NCBI RefSeq assembly: GCF_029892045.1
Contig: NZ_CP120368.1
Location: 122,001-186,000, forward strand
Reading direction: 5' to 3'
DNA length: 64,000 nt
DNA from: Sinorhizobium numidicum
GTDB taxonomy: Bacteria; Pseudomonadota; Alphaproteobacteria; Rhizobiales; Rhizobiaceae
This document shows, piece by piece, positions 54,899 through 63,275 of this stretch (positions within the stretch are counted from its first letter, which is position 1; each line of letters starts with the position of its first letter). The position numbers and the translations under genes were made by a program. Below the pieces are notes generated by a model. That model was not told where the DNA came from, searched no databases, and saw nothing but the letters and a program-made list of their open reading frames with translations.

Positions 54899-55531
54899 TT
54901 ACTGGTCCGAGGTTGTGACGGGTGGCCGGCGGAAGCTGCTAAAGAGACGCTTGAGACCCTCGCGTCCTTCCGCCACAAGATCGAAGCGACGGCCGAAGAG
55001 CAGCCATTCCGTGCACAGGCCCATCATCATCCAGTGCAGCGCGCGCGCAGCGGAAGGGGGCGTCCAGCTTTCCTGCAATTGGCCTCTTTCCAAGGCGCGG
55101 GTAAAGGCGAGTTCGAGTGTGGCGTTGTGACGCTCGTCAATCTCCTTCTGTCGAACCAGAACGGCCGACATGTCGTTGTCGTAGTCGCATCTCAACATGA
55201 TCGCGAGAATGCGTTGGCGCTGCTCGTCCTTGGCAAGCATTTCGAGCCAGTCGCTCGTCGCCTTTTCGACGATGGCGAGCGTATCGAAGGCTTCGGTTTC
55301 GATCTCGCGGGCGATCATGTCTTCCTGCGGCAGCGGCACCGCATCGTAGAGTGCGAGGAAGAGATCGGTCTTGTTGGCAAAGTGCCAGTAGATGGCGCCG
55401 CGCGTGACACCGGCCTCGCTTGCCACCTCCTCAAGGCTCGTGTTGGAAACGCCCTTCTCGTAGAACACCCGCTCGGCGGCGCTCAGGATCTTCTTTCGTG
55501 TTGCCTCGGCGTCGGCCTTGGTTCGGCGCAT
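54899..55531 (-). CDS. TetR/AcrR-family repressor of the efflux operon
   Basis: This is a 210-residue regulator of the AcrR/TtgR branch. The DNA-binding domain is at residues 8-60 (ATRKKILSAAERVFYEKGVS, then TSLEEVASEAGVTRGAIYWH with FANKTDLF). The C-terminal domain binds ligand and pairs as a dimer, matching the TetR_C family of AcrR. It is 51 bp from the RND pump gene in the same direction, at the downstream end of the operon. The AcrR-like box before the adaptor gene (60082) is its expected target. Confidence 0.9.
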   Translation of the reverse strand: MRRTKADAEATRKKILSAAERVFYEKGVSNTSLEEVASEAGVTRGAIYWHFANKTDLFLALYDAVPLPQEDMIAREIETEAFDTLAIVEKATSDWLEMLAKDEQRQRILAIMLRCDYDNDMSAVLVRQKEIDERHNATLELAFTRALERGQLQESWTPPSAARALHWMMMGLCTEWLLFGRRFDLVAEGREGLKRLFSSFRRPPVTTSDQ

Positions 55532-55581
55532 GTAATTCTCCTTGCGTGACGGCCCGCCGATGAGGCGGGCCGTCAGTCTCC

Positions 55582-58500
55582 TTATTCGGCGGCGTCGGCT
55601 CTCTCGGAAGCAGCCTGCGGAGCAGCGTTCGCTTCAGGAGCGGCCGTCTCTGTGGCTTTCCTCCTTCCGAAAATCTTCATGACGAACACGAAGAAGACCG
55701 GCACGAAGAAGATCGCGAGCACGGTTGCCGAGATCATGCCGCCCATGACGCCGGTGCCGATGGCGCGCTGGCTGCCGGAGCTCGCCCCCGTCGCGATCGC
55801 CAGCGGCAGAACGCCGAGGGTGAAGGCGAGCGAGGTCATCAGGATCGGCCGGAAGCGCAAGTGCGCGGCTTCGAGCGTCGCATCAATCAGCGATTTGCCC
55901 TGGTCGCGCAGTTCCTTGGCGAACTCGATGATCAGGATGGCGTTCTTCGCCGACAGGCCGATGATGGCGATCAGGCCGACCTTGAAGTAGACGTCGTTCG
56001 GCATGTCGCGCAGCGTCACGGCGAGCACCGAGCCGATGACGCCGAGCGGGACCACCATGATCACCGAGACCGGGATCGACCAGCTCTCGTAAAGTGCGGC
56101 CAGGCACAGGAAGACGAGCAGGCACGAGAGCGCGATCAACAGCGGCGCCTGTGATCCCGACTGGATTTCCTGCAGCGACTGGCCGGTCCACTCATAGCCG
56201 AAGCCTGCCGGAAGCTGCCCTGCCAGCCGTTCCATCTCGGCGATCGCATCGCCGGAGGAATAGCCCTGTGCCGCTTCGCCGCTGATACGAACCGAAGGAT
56301 AGCCGTTGTAGCCGACCGACTGCGTCGATGCCTTGATCCATTCCACCGTCGCGAAGGCGGAGAGCGGAACCATGCCGCCGCTCGAATTGCGGACGTTGAG
56401 GTTCAGGAGATCGGCGGTCTGCATCCGCTGGTTCTCGTCCGCCTGCACCGTCACCCGTTGCATGCGGCCGGCATTCGGGAAGTCGTTGACATAGGACGAG
56501 CCGAGATTGGTCGAGATCGTCGAGTTGATGTCGGCAAAGGTTACGCCGAAGGTATTCGCCTTCTCGCGGTCGATGAGGACGTTGACCTGGGCCGCATCGG
56601 GCATGCCCTCGAAACGGACACCGGTGACCACCTTGCTTTGGGAAGCAAGCCCGAGAAGCTGGTCGCGTGCCTGTGCGAGCGCTGCCTCCCCAAGTCCGCC
56701 GCGGTCCTGCAGGCGGAACGAGAAGCCGCCGGTGGTGCCGAGGCCCTGGATGGCCGGTGGCGATAACGCGAAGCTAATCGCGTCCTTGATCTGGCTCATC
56801 GCCATCGTCGCACGGCCGGCAATCGCCTGAGCGGAGTTGTTCGCGTCACGCTCGCTCCAGTCCTTGAGCGTCACGAAGGCAAGCCCCGCATTCTGGCCGG
56901 TACCGAAGAAGGAGAAGCCGTTGATCGCGACGATACGGTCGACCGCCGGTTCCTGACCAAAGATCTTCTCCGCCTGCTCGATCACTTCCGTCGTTCGGTT
57001 GCCGGTCGCCTCCGAAGGCAGCTGCATCATCACAATGACATAGCCCTGATCCTCGTCCGGCAGGAACGACGATGGCAGTTTCATGAATGCCCAGCCAAGG
57101 CCCGCGAGCAGCGCCAAGTAGATGATCATGAAGCGGCCGGCGCGGTGAACGAGGCCTCTGACGACACGGCTATAGCCGTGCGAGGTTCGGTCGAAATTGC
57201 GATTGAACCAGCCGAAGAAGCCGCGCTTGGCGTGATGATGGCCCTTCGGAACCTGTTTCAGGAAACTTGCACAGAGCGCAGGCGTCAGCGACAGCGCCAG
57301 CAATGCCGAGAACAGGATCGAAACGACCATCGTCAGGCTGAACTGGCGGTAGATCACGCCGACGGCACCGGGGAAGAAAGCCATCGGGATGAAGACCGAG
57401 GCGAGCACCAGCGTAATGCCGATAACGGCGCCGGTGATCTGCTTCATCGCCTTACGCGTGGCATCCTTCGGCGACAATCCCTCTTCCGACATGATGCGTT
57501 CGACGTTCTCGACGACGATAATGGCGTCGTCGACGAGAATGCCGATCGCCAGCACCATACCGAACATGGTGAGGACGTTGATCGAAAAGCCCATTGCCAG
57601 CATGACCGCGCAGGTGCCGAGCAGTGCGACGGGCACGACAAGCGTGGGGATGATCGTGTACCGGATGTTCTGAAGGAACAGGAACATCACGATGAAGACG
57701 AGGGCAACGGCCTCGAGGAGCGTCGATACCACCTTCTCGATCGAGACCTCGACGAAGGGCGAGGTGTCGTAGGGAACAGAATATTCGAGCCCTTGCGGGA
57801 AGAACTCGGAGAGTTCGTCCATGCGCGCCTTGACTGCCGCAGAGGTCGACATCGCATTGCCGCTCGGCGAGAGCTGCACCGCGATCGCCGCCGAGGGCTT
57901 GCCGTTGAGGCGCGTCGAGAAGGCATAGCTCTCGCCACCGATCTCGATACGGGCGACATCGCGCAGGCGCACGGCCGAGCCGTCGGCATTTGCCCTAAGA
58001 ACGATCGCGCCGAACTCCTCAGGGCTGGAAAGCTGTCCCTTGATCACTACCGGAGCGCTGATCTGCTGAGTGATCGGATTGGGCTGGGCGCCGATACTGC
58101 CCGAGGCGATCTGGGCGTTCTGGGCCTGGATCGCCGCGGTCACGTCGGCGGCGGTCAGGTTGAGGCCGAGCATCTTGTCCGGATCGAGCCAGACGCGCAT
58201 CGAGCGCTCGGTCGCAAAGAGCTGGGCGCGGCCGACGCCGGGCACACGCTGGATTTCGCTAAGCACGTTGCGGCTGAGATAGTCGCCGAGGCCGATCGCA
58301 TCCATCGACCCGTCGGTTGAAGTCAGCGAAATGATCAGCAGGAAGCCGGAGCCGGCTTCGTCCACCTGAACGCCCTGCTGTTTGACCGCATCGGGAAGGC
58401 GCGGCTCGACGCGCTGTACCCGGTTCTGGATGTCGACCGAAGCCTGGCTGGGGTCAGTGCCCGGCTCGAACGTCGCGTTGATCTCCACCGAGCCGGACGA

Positions 58501-58749
58501 ACTCGAGGTCGACTCGAAATACATCAGCCCCTCGACGCCGTTCAGCTCATCTTCGATCAGACGCGTGACGCTCTGATAGGTGTCCTGTGATGAGGCGCCG
58601 GGATAGGTCGTGTTGATCGAGATCTGCGGCGGCGCGACGTTCGGATATTGCGAAACGGGCAACAGCGGGATTGCGATGATGCCGGCGACCATGATGAAGA
58701 TCGCCACCACCCAGGCAAAGATCGGCCTGTCGATAAAGAAACTAGGCAT
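55582..58749 (-). CDS. RND multidrug efflux pump, inner-membrane subunit (SmeB/AcrB type)
   Basis: This 1055-residue HAE1 pump has twelve helices and two large periplasmic domains. It begins MPSFFIDRPIFAWVVAIFIM. The proton-relay Asp pair is in AIGILVDDAIIVVENVERIM near 405, with the Lys in IGLSAKNAILIIEFAKELRD near 940. The Gly/Phe-rich loop SFFGTG and QGLGTTGGFSF are the substrate-pocket parts of the AcrB family. It exports drugs and plant compounds with the adaptor downstream of the promoter (58760) and an outer-membrane TolC. In S. meliloti the related SmeAB pump gives resistance to plant antimicrobials; whether this is that pump is inference. Confidence 0.94.
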   Translation of the reverse strand: MPSFFIDRPIFAWVVAIFIMVAGIIAIPLLPVSQYPNVAPPQISINTTYPGASSQDTYQSVTRLIEDELNGVEGLMYFESTSSSSGSVEINATFEPGTDPSQASVDIQNRVQRVEPRLPDAVKQQGVQVDEAGSGFLLIISLTSTDGSMDAIGLGDYLSRNVLSEIQRVPGVGRAQLFATERSMRVWLDPDKMLGLNLTAADVTAAIQAQNAQIASGSIGAQPNPITQQISAPVVIKGQLSSPEEFGAIVLRANADGSAVRLRDVARIEIGGESYAFSTRLNGKPSAAIAVQLSPSGNAMSTSAAVKARMDELSEFFPQGLEYSVPYDTSPFVEVSIEKVVSTLLEAVALVFIVMFLFLQNIRYTIIPTLVVPVALLGTCAVMLAMGFSINVLTMFGMVLAIGILVDDAIIVVENVERIMSEEGLSPKDATRKAMKQITGAVIGITLVLASVFIPMAFFPGAVGVIYRQFSLTMVVSILFSALLALSLTPALCASFLKQVPKGHHHAKRGFFGWFNRNFDRTSHGYSRVVRGLVHRAGRFMIIYLALLAGLGWAFMKLPSSFLPDEDQGYVIVMMQLPSEATGNRTTEVIEQAEKIFGQEPAVDRIVAINGFSFFGTGQNAGLAFVTLKDWSERDANNSAQAIAGRATMAMSQIKDAISFALSPPAIQGLGTTGGFSFRLQDRGGLGEAALAQARDQLLGLASQSKVVTGVRFEGMPDAAQVNVLIDREKANTFGVTFADINSTISTNLGSSYVNDFPNAGRMQRVTVQADENQRMQTADLLNLNVRNSSGGMVPLSAFATVEWIKASTQSVGYNGYPSVRISGEAAQGYSSGDAIAEMERLAGQLPAGFGYEWTGQSLQEIQSGSQAPLLIALSCLLVFLCLAALYESWSIPVSVIMVVPLGVIGSVLAVTLRDMPNDVYFKVGLIAIIGLSAKNAILIIEFAKELRDQGKSLIDATLEAAHLRFRPILMTSLAFTLGVLPLAIATGASSGSQRAIGTGVMGGMISATVLAIFFVPVFFVFVMKIFGRRKATETAAPEANAAPQAASERADAAE

Positions 58750-58759
58750 CTGTAAGCTC

Positions 58760-59980
58760 TCACTTCACTTCGGTGGTGGGCTTTTCGCCCGTGCCGCCTG
58801 AAGCATTGGCCTGCTCGCCCTGGGGCTTTGCGTTCGGGTCCCAATCGGACGGCTCCACCGGCGCGCCGGGAGCAATTTTCTGGAAGCCCTCGACGATGAC
58901 CTTTTCTCCGGGCTTGAGCCCCGAGGTCACCTGCCAACGCGTGCCGACGGTTCGCCCGAGCGTGACGTTGCGGAATTCGACTTTTTTGTCCGCAGTAACG
59001 ACATAGACCTGCGACTGTCCGGCATTGTTCCGCTGTACGGCCTGCTGCGGGACGGTGATGGCGTTCTTCTCCAAGCCCTGCTGTACCTGCACGCGCACAT
59101 ACATGCCCGGCAGCAGATCTCCATCCGGATTGGGGAACTCGCCGCGCAGGGTGACCTGGCCCGTCGTCGTGTCGACGGCCGCTTCGGAGAAGAGCAGCCT
59201 GCCCTTGTGGCTGTAAGGGGTGCCGTCGTCTAGGATCAACTGCACTTCGGCTTCGTTGTTGGCGCCCATCAGCTGACCGTCCTCAAGCGCATTGCGCAGG
59301 CGGATCAGGTCGGTCGCCGATTGCGTGAAGTCGGCATAGATCGGGTCGAGCTGCTGGATCGTTGCCAGGTTCTCCGACCCGTTCGCACTCACGAGGGCGC
59401 CTTCGGTGATCAGAGCCCGGCCGATGCGCCCGCTGATCGGAGCGGTGACGTTGGCGTATTGCCGATCGAGCTTCGCCTCGGCGAGGCCTGCTTCGGCGAT
59501 CCCGACATCGGCCTCTGCCTGCGCCAACTGCGCGATTGCGTCGTCGTACTGCTGAACCGCCGTGACCTGCGCCTCCTTCAACCGCGACTGCCGCTCGGCA
59601 GTCTGCTTGGCCTGCTGGAGGACGGCCTTGGCACGGCGGAGCGTTGCCTCGGCGCTGTCGACCCGTACCTGGAACGGCGCCGGATCGATCCGGTAGAGCA
59701 CATCGCCCTCCTTGACCATCGTGCCCTGTTCGAACACCCGGTCCACCACAATGCCGGAAACGCGCGGTCGAACTTCGGCAATACGCGTCGCGGTGATGCG
59801 GCCCGGCAGTTCGTTGGTGATCGGCAGGGATTCGGTGGCCGTGGTGAAAACGGCGACTGCGGCCGGCGGAAAGGCCGGGGCTGCCTGTTGTTCTTCGCTC
59901 TTCTGGCAGCCGGCAAGAAAAATCACGGTTGCCAAAGCGGCGGCCAGTGTCGGTCGGTTCATGCGCATCGCAATGTCCAT
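58760..59980 (-). CDS. RND efflux membrane-fusion (adaptor) lipoprotein (SmeA/AcrA type)
   Basis: This 406-residue periplasmic adaptor has a lipobox in VIFLAGCQKS at about residue 25. The lipoyl half-motifs (EVRPRVSGIVVDRVFEQGTM, and LDRQYANVTAPISGRIGRAL) flank a coiled-coil hairpin (about 95-150: ATLRRAKAVLQQAKQTAERQ). A beta-barrel and membrane-proximal domain follow (PGMYVRVQVQQGL, GEKVIVEGFQKIAPG). It links the RND pump to TolC. It is the first gene of the operon, 10 bp before the pump gene. Start uncertain: ATG at 59980, 59968 or 59962. An AcrR-like box lies about 100 bp upstream. Confidence 0.93.
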   Translation of the reverse strand: MDIAMRMNRPTLAAALATVIFLAGCQKSEEQQAAPAFPPAAVAVFTTATESLPITNELPGRITATRIAEVRPRVSGIVVDRVFEQGTMVKEGDVLYRIDPAPFQVRVDSAEATLRRAKAVLQQAKQTAERQSRLKEAQVTAVQQYDDAIAQLAQAEADVGIAEAGLAEAKLDRQYANVTAPISGRIGRALITEGALVSANGSENLATIQQLDPIYADFTQSATDLIRLRNALEDGQLMGANNEAEVQLILDDGTPYSHKGRLLFSEAAVDTTTGQVTLRGEFPNPDGDLLPGMYVRVQVQQGLEKNAITVPQQAVQRNNAGQSQVYVVTADKKVEFRNVTLGRTVGTRWQVTSGLKPGEKVIVEGFQKIAPGAPVEPSDWDPNAKPQGEQANASGGTGEKPTTEVK

Positions 59981-60081
59981 ATTCGAGGACCGTCCGCAGC
60001 CGTTGCGCCTCGCAGCGCTGCGTGGTCCGAAAGTGAGATGAAGCGGAGCCGGTATCGGCGCGGGAAAATACCGGAAAGCTA

Positions 60082-60103
60082 ATATACAAACACAAATGTA
60101 TGT
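60082..60103. promoter_or_regulatory. AcrR-like operator for the efflux operon
   Basis: Read on the minus strand, ACATACATTTGTGTTTGTAT with its flank is an imperfect palindrome that agrees at 19 of 24 positions with the E. coli AcrR operator as I recall it (TACATACATTTGTG half-site followed by its mirror). It lies 102 bp before the adaptor ATG. The TetR/AcrR protein encoded at 54899 is the obvious candidate to bind it. Confidence 0.75.
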
Positions 60104-60163
60104 TAATTTCTCCCGCAGTGCAACACTGGCACACGATCGCAGCCGACAGCCGAAAAAACCAAA

Positions 60164-60190
60164 AGCCGCAGCGGGTTCGGCGCTGCGGCT
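60164..60190 (-). terminator. Terminator of the sugar ABC operon
   Basis: On the minus strand GAGCCGCAGCGCC with GCTGCGGCTTTTGGTTTTTT forms an AGCCGCAGC/GCTGCGGCT stem of 9 bp and a T-rich tail, about 145 bp after the ATPase stop. A second hairpin (TGATCACGCTTGCGTGATGATCA, 60194-60216) stands next to it. The gap between the operon and the efflux adaptor gene therefore holds two stems, the tandem palindromes and the AcrR box. Confidence 0.75.
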
Positions 60191-60234
60191 CCTTGATCAT
60201 CACGCAAGCGTGATCAGGCGTGCCTGCGTTCAAA

Positions 60235-60334
60235 GCGGGACGAGGAAAAGTGTGAAGCGGTTTTCCGCCCGCGTCCCGCGTCTTACCAAGCGGGACGAGG
60301 AAAAGTGTGAAGCGGTTTTCCGCCCGCGTCCCGC
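60235..60334. repeat. Tandem duplicated palindromic repeat, copies C1 and C2
   Basis: GCGGGACGAGGAAAAGTGTG, AAGCGGTTTTCCGCCCGCGT and CCCGC occurs at 60235-60279 and again identically at 60290-60334, 55 bp apart. Each unit is a palindrome module of the same family as copies A and B (12147, 26905), namely GAGGAAAAGTG with CCGCCCG and the CGTCCCGC end. The pair lies directly after the sugar ABC ATPase stop and before the terminator. Confidence 0.9.
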
Positions 60335-60336
60335 AT

Positions 60337-61347
60337 CTACGAATAAGAATTGATCACGCGGCCTTCCGCATCGAAGCGGTGCATGCTGCCGATGACCGGA
60401 GTGGCATGCACGATGTCGTCCTCGGCGTAACGGTGTTCACCGAACAGCCGCACGGTAATCAAGCCGAACTGCTCGGTTTCGAGATAGACGATGGTGTCCG
60501 CACCGAGATGCTCGACATGGATGACCTTGCCTTTCCAGTCGCCGCTCTCGCGGGAAAGACCGATATGTTCGGGCCGGATGCCGATCGTCTTCGCCGTTGT
60601 ATCGCCGAGCCGCTCGCCCTCGATGAAGTTCATCTGCGGCGAGCCGATGAAGCCTGCGACAAAGGCATTGGCGGGGTGGTTGTAAAGCTCCATAGGCGAG
60701 CCGACCTGCTCGATCTGGCCTGCATTCAGGACGACGATCTTGTCGGCGAGCGTCATCGCTTCGACCTGGTCGTGGGTGACGTAGATCATCGTCGCCTTGA
60801 GACTGCGGTGCAGGCGCGCGATCTCGAGGCGCGTATTGACGCGAAGGGCGGCATCGAGATTCGACAGCGGCTCGTCGAAGAGGAAGAGTTTCGGCTCGCG
60901 AACGATGGCGCGGCCGATCGCCACACGCTGGCGCTGGCCGCCGGACAGTTCGGCCGGGCGGCGCGCGAGATAGGGATCGAGCGACAGCATCCCTGCTGCC
61001 TTGCCGACCTTCTCTTCGATCTCTGCCTTCGCTACGCCCGCCTGTTTCAGTCCAAGGCCCATATTGTCCTTCACCGTCAGGTGCGGATAGAGCGCATAGG
61101 ATTGAAAAACCATGGCGATGCCGCGTTTGGCGGGCGCGACATGGCCGACCTCGACACCGTCGATCTGCACGCTGCCCGACGTCGCGTCCTCAAGGCCGGC
61201 GATGGTGCGCAGCAGGGTCGATTTTCCGCAGCCCGAGGGACCGACGAAAATGACGAACTCGCCGTCCTTCACCTCCAGGTCGATGCCCTTCAGCACCTCG
61301 TGGCTGCCGAAGGTCTTGCGGATGGATTTGAGTTGCAGTGATCCCAC
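60337..61347 (-). CDS. Carbohydrate ABC importer ATPase (UgpC/MalK type)
   Basis: This 336-residue ATPase of the CUT1 class has Walker [21 protein letters not shown] near residues 33-52, Q-loop [10 protein letters not shown], signature [15 protein letters not shown] near 135, Walker [17 protein letters not shown] near 155 and a C-terminal regulatory OB-type domain (from about 240: [20 protein letters not shown]). It powers the permeases encoded at 62425 and 63276. The sugar is unknown; the neighbouring Gfo/Idh/MocA gene suggests a polyol, inositol-like or oxidised sugar. Confidence 0.92.
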   Translation of the reverse strand: MGSLQLKSIRKTFGSHEVLKGIDLEVKDGEFVIFVGPSGCGKSTLLRTIAGLEDATSGSVQIDGVEVGHVAPAKRGIAMVFQSYALYPHLTVKDNMGLGLKQAGVAKAEIEEKVGKAAGMLSLDPYLARRPAELSGGQRQRVAIGRAIVREPKLFLFDEPLSNLDAALRVNTRLEIARLHRSLKATMIYVTHDQVEAMTLADKIVVLNAGQIEQVGSPMELYNHPANAFVAGFIGSPQMNFIEGERLGDTTAKTIGIRPEHIGLSRESGDWKGKVIHVEHLGADTIVYLETEQFGLITVRLFGEHRYAEDDIVHATPVIGSMHRFDAEGRVINSYS

Positions 61348-61363
61348 GTATTGCCCTCTCGGA

Positions 61364-62428
61364 TTAGAGCCTGACCGGCGTGCCGGTGCGCACGCTTTCG
61401 TCTGCTGCCAGGCAGATCTTGAGCGATTGCACCGCGTCGTCCATGTGACGGTCGAGATTGATGTTTTCGCGAATGGCCTTGAGCACGAACGCCTGCTCGC
61501 GGTCGCAGAGTTCCTGATGCCCGGGCTCGCCCACCATCCTCAGGTCCTCGTCCGGCCTGAGGAAGCGACCATCCGGACCGGTGGCAGCGTTGTGCAGGCG
61601 AATGACCGCGGTTTTGGTGTGCATGTCGATGTCGTCGGACTTGGCGTTCTGATCCATGACGATCGACACCGACCCGTTCGGTGACATCACATCCTTCACG
61701 AAAAAGGCGGTTTCGGAGATCATCGGCCCCCAGCCGGCCTCGTACCAGCCGATCGACCCGTCGTCGAAGAGCACCTGCAGGTGCCCGTAATTGTACATGT
61801 CGGCGGCGATCTCGTGCGAGAGACGAAGGCCCATGCCGCGAACTTCGACGGGCTTGGCGTCGGTGATCTGGCACATGACGTCGACATAATGCACGCCGCA
61901 GTCGACGATCGGCGACGTGGTCTGCATCAGTGACTTGTGCGTCGCCCAGGTCGCCCCGCTCGACTGCTGGTTCAGATTCATGCGGAAGACATAGGGAGGC
62001 CCAAGCTTCCGCGCCTCGGCGATCAGCCGCATCCAGGACGGATGGTGGCGCAGGATGTAGCCGACCACCAGCTTGCGGCCGTTGGCGCGAGCGCAAGCGA
62101 CGACGCGCTCGGCATCCGCTACCGTGGTTGCCAGCGGCTTCTCGACGAAGACATGCGCGCCGGCTTCCATCGCCATCACGGCATAGTCCGCATGTGTGTC
62201 CGAATAGGTGTTGATCGAGCAGAGCTCGGGTTTCAGTTCCCTGAGCGCCTCCGAAAACGACGGCAGGATCTCATAGCCACTGAGCGCTTGCGGAAGGTTG
62301 ACCTGCGAGCGGTTGACCAGGCCAGCGATCGCGAAGCCGGGGTTCTCATGGTAGGCCAGCGCATGGCTGCGTCCCATATTGCCGAGGCCGGCGCAAAGAA
62401 CGCGGATCGGTTCCACGGAAGAACTCAT
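61364..62428 (-). CDS. Gfo/Idh/MocA-family oxidoreductase
   Basis: This is a 354-residue NAD(P)-dependent sugar or inositol dehydrogenase. The Rossmann motif [20 protein letters not shown] is at about 9-28 and the family signature [20 protein letters not shown] is near 88-107 (catalytic Lys in EKP). [14 protein letters not shown] near 175 supplies the catalytic His. The product of the permease partner is probably its substrate, but the sugar is not known. Its start overlaps the stop of the permease gene by four bases and it precedes the ATPase gene by 16 bp, so the operon order is permease, permease, dehydrogenase, ATPase. Confidence 0.92.
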   Translation of the reverse strand: MSSSVEPIRVLCAGLGNMGRSHALAYHENPGFAIAGLVNRSQVNLPQALSGYEILPSFSEALRELKPELCSINTYSDTHADYAVMAMEAGAHVFVEKPLATTVADAERVVACARANGRKLVVGYILRHHPSWMRLIAEARKLGPPYVFRMNLNQQSSGATWATHKSLMQTTSPIVDCGVHYVDVMCQITDAKPVEVRGMGLRLSHEIAADMYNYGHLQVLFDDGSIGWYEAGWGPMISETAFFVKDVMSPNGSVSIVMDQNAKSDDIDMHTKTAVIRLHNAATGPDGRFLRPDEDLRMVGEPGHQELCDREQAFVLKAIRENINLDRHMDDAVQSLKICLAADESVRTGTPVRL

Positions 62429-63264
62429 TTGACTGCTCCTGCCGTAATGCCGCGGATCAGTTGCCGCGAGAAGATGACGTAGAGGACCAATACCGGGAAG
62501 ATCGCTAGCGACAGCGCCGAGAGAACCGCGTTCCAGTTGGTGACGAACTGGCCGATAAAGATCTGCGAGCCGAGCGTCACGGTCTTCGTCGTCTCCGCGG
62601 GCGCAAGGATCAGCGGGAACCAGAGATCGTTCCAGATCGGAATCATGGTGAAGACCGCGACCGTCGCCATCGCTGGGCGGATGAGCGGCAACACCAGCCG
62701 GAAGAAGATCGCATATTCGGAAAGCCCATCGATGCGCCCGGCATTTTTCAGATCGTCGGACACGGTGCGCATGAATTCGGAAAGAATGAAGACCGCGAGC
62801 GGCAGGCCCTGCGCCGTATACACAAGGATCAGCGCCGTCAGCGTATTGACGAGGCCGGTCGCCACCATGCCCTGCAGGATTGCCACCGTCCCGAGCCGGA
62901 TCGGGATCATGATGCCGAGCGCCAGATAAAGCCCCATCAGCGCGTTGCCGCGGAAGCGATATTCGGAGAGCGCGAAGGCGGCCATTGCGCCGAAGAGCAG
63001 GACGAGGGCGATCGAGACGACGGTCACGATGACGCTGTTCTGGAAGTAGCCGACGAAATCACCCTGCTTCAGCACCGTCTCATAGCCGATCAGGCTGAAG
63101 GTCTCGGGCGTCGGGATCGCCAAGGGTTCGCGGAAGATCGCATTGCGGCTCTTGAAGGAGTTCGCGATCGTCAGGAACACCGGAAAGAGCGCGACGAGCG
63201 TATAGGCGATCAGCGCGAAATGGACGGCGCCGGTCCGGGCGACGGAGGTTCGTGCTTGCGACAT
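62425..63264 (-). CDS. Carbohydrate ABC importer permease (MalG/UgpE type)
   Basis: This 279-residue permease has six helices, beginning MSQARTSVARTGAVHFALIA. The EAA loop LKNAGRIDGLSEYAIFFRLV (about residues 175-194) gives contact with the ATPase. I chose ATG 63264 because the protein then has a normal MalG length; the open frame to 63753 shadows the partner permease gene. It overlaps the dehydrogenase gene downstream and lies 11 bp after the first permease. Its substrate-binding protein should be beyond the right edge. Confidence 0.92.
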   Translation of the reverse strand: MSQARTSVARTGAVHFALIAYTLVALFPVFLTIANSFKSRNAIFREPLAIPTPETFSLIGYETVLKQGDFVGYFQNSVIVTVVSIALVLLFGAMAAFALSEYRFRGNALMGLYLALGIMIPIRLGTVAILQGMVATGLVNTLTALILVYTAQGLPLAVFILSEFMRTVSDDLKNAGRIDGLSEYAIFFRLVLPLIRPAMATVAVFTMIPIWNDLWFPLILAPAETTKTVTLGSQIFIGQFVTNWNAVLSALSLAIFPVLVLYVIFSRQLIRGITAGAVK

Positions 63265-63275
63265 CCTGGCTCCTC

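Noticed and set aside
54736..54918. Small frames with CKCYSD, CASE-like ends near 33100, 39660, 47150 and 54800
   Set aside because: They come from translating the RIME repeats, which gives the same peptide at each copy. They are not genes.
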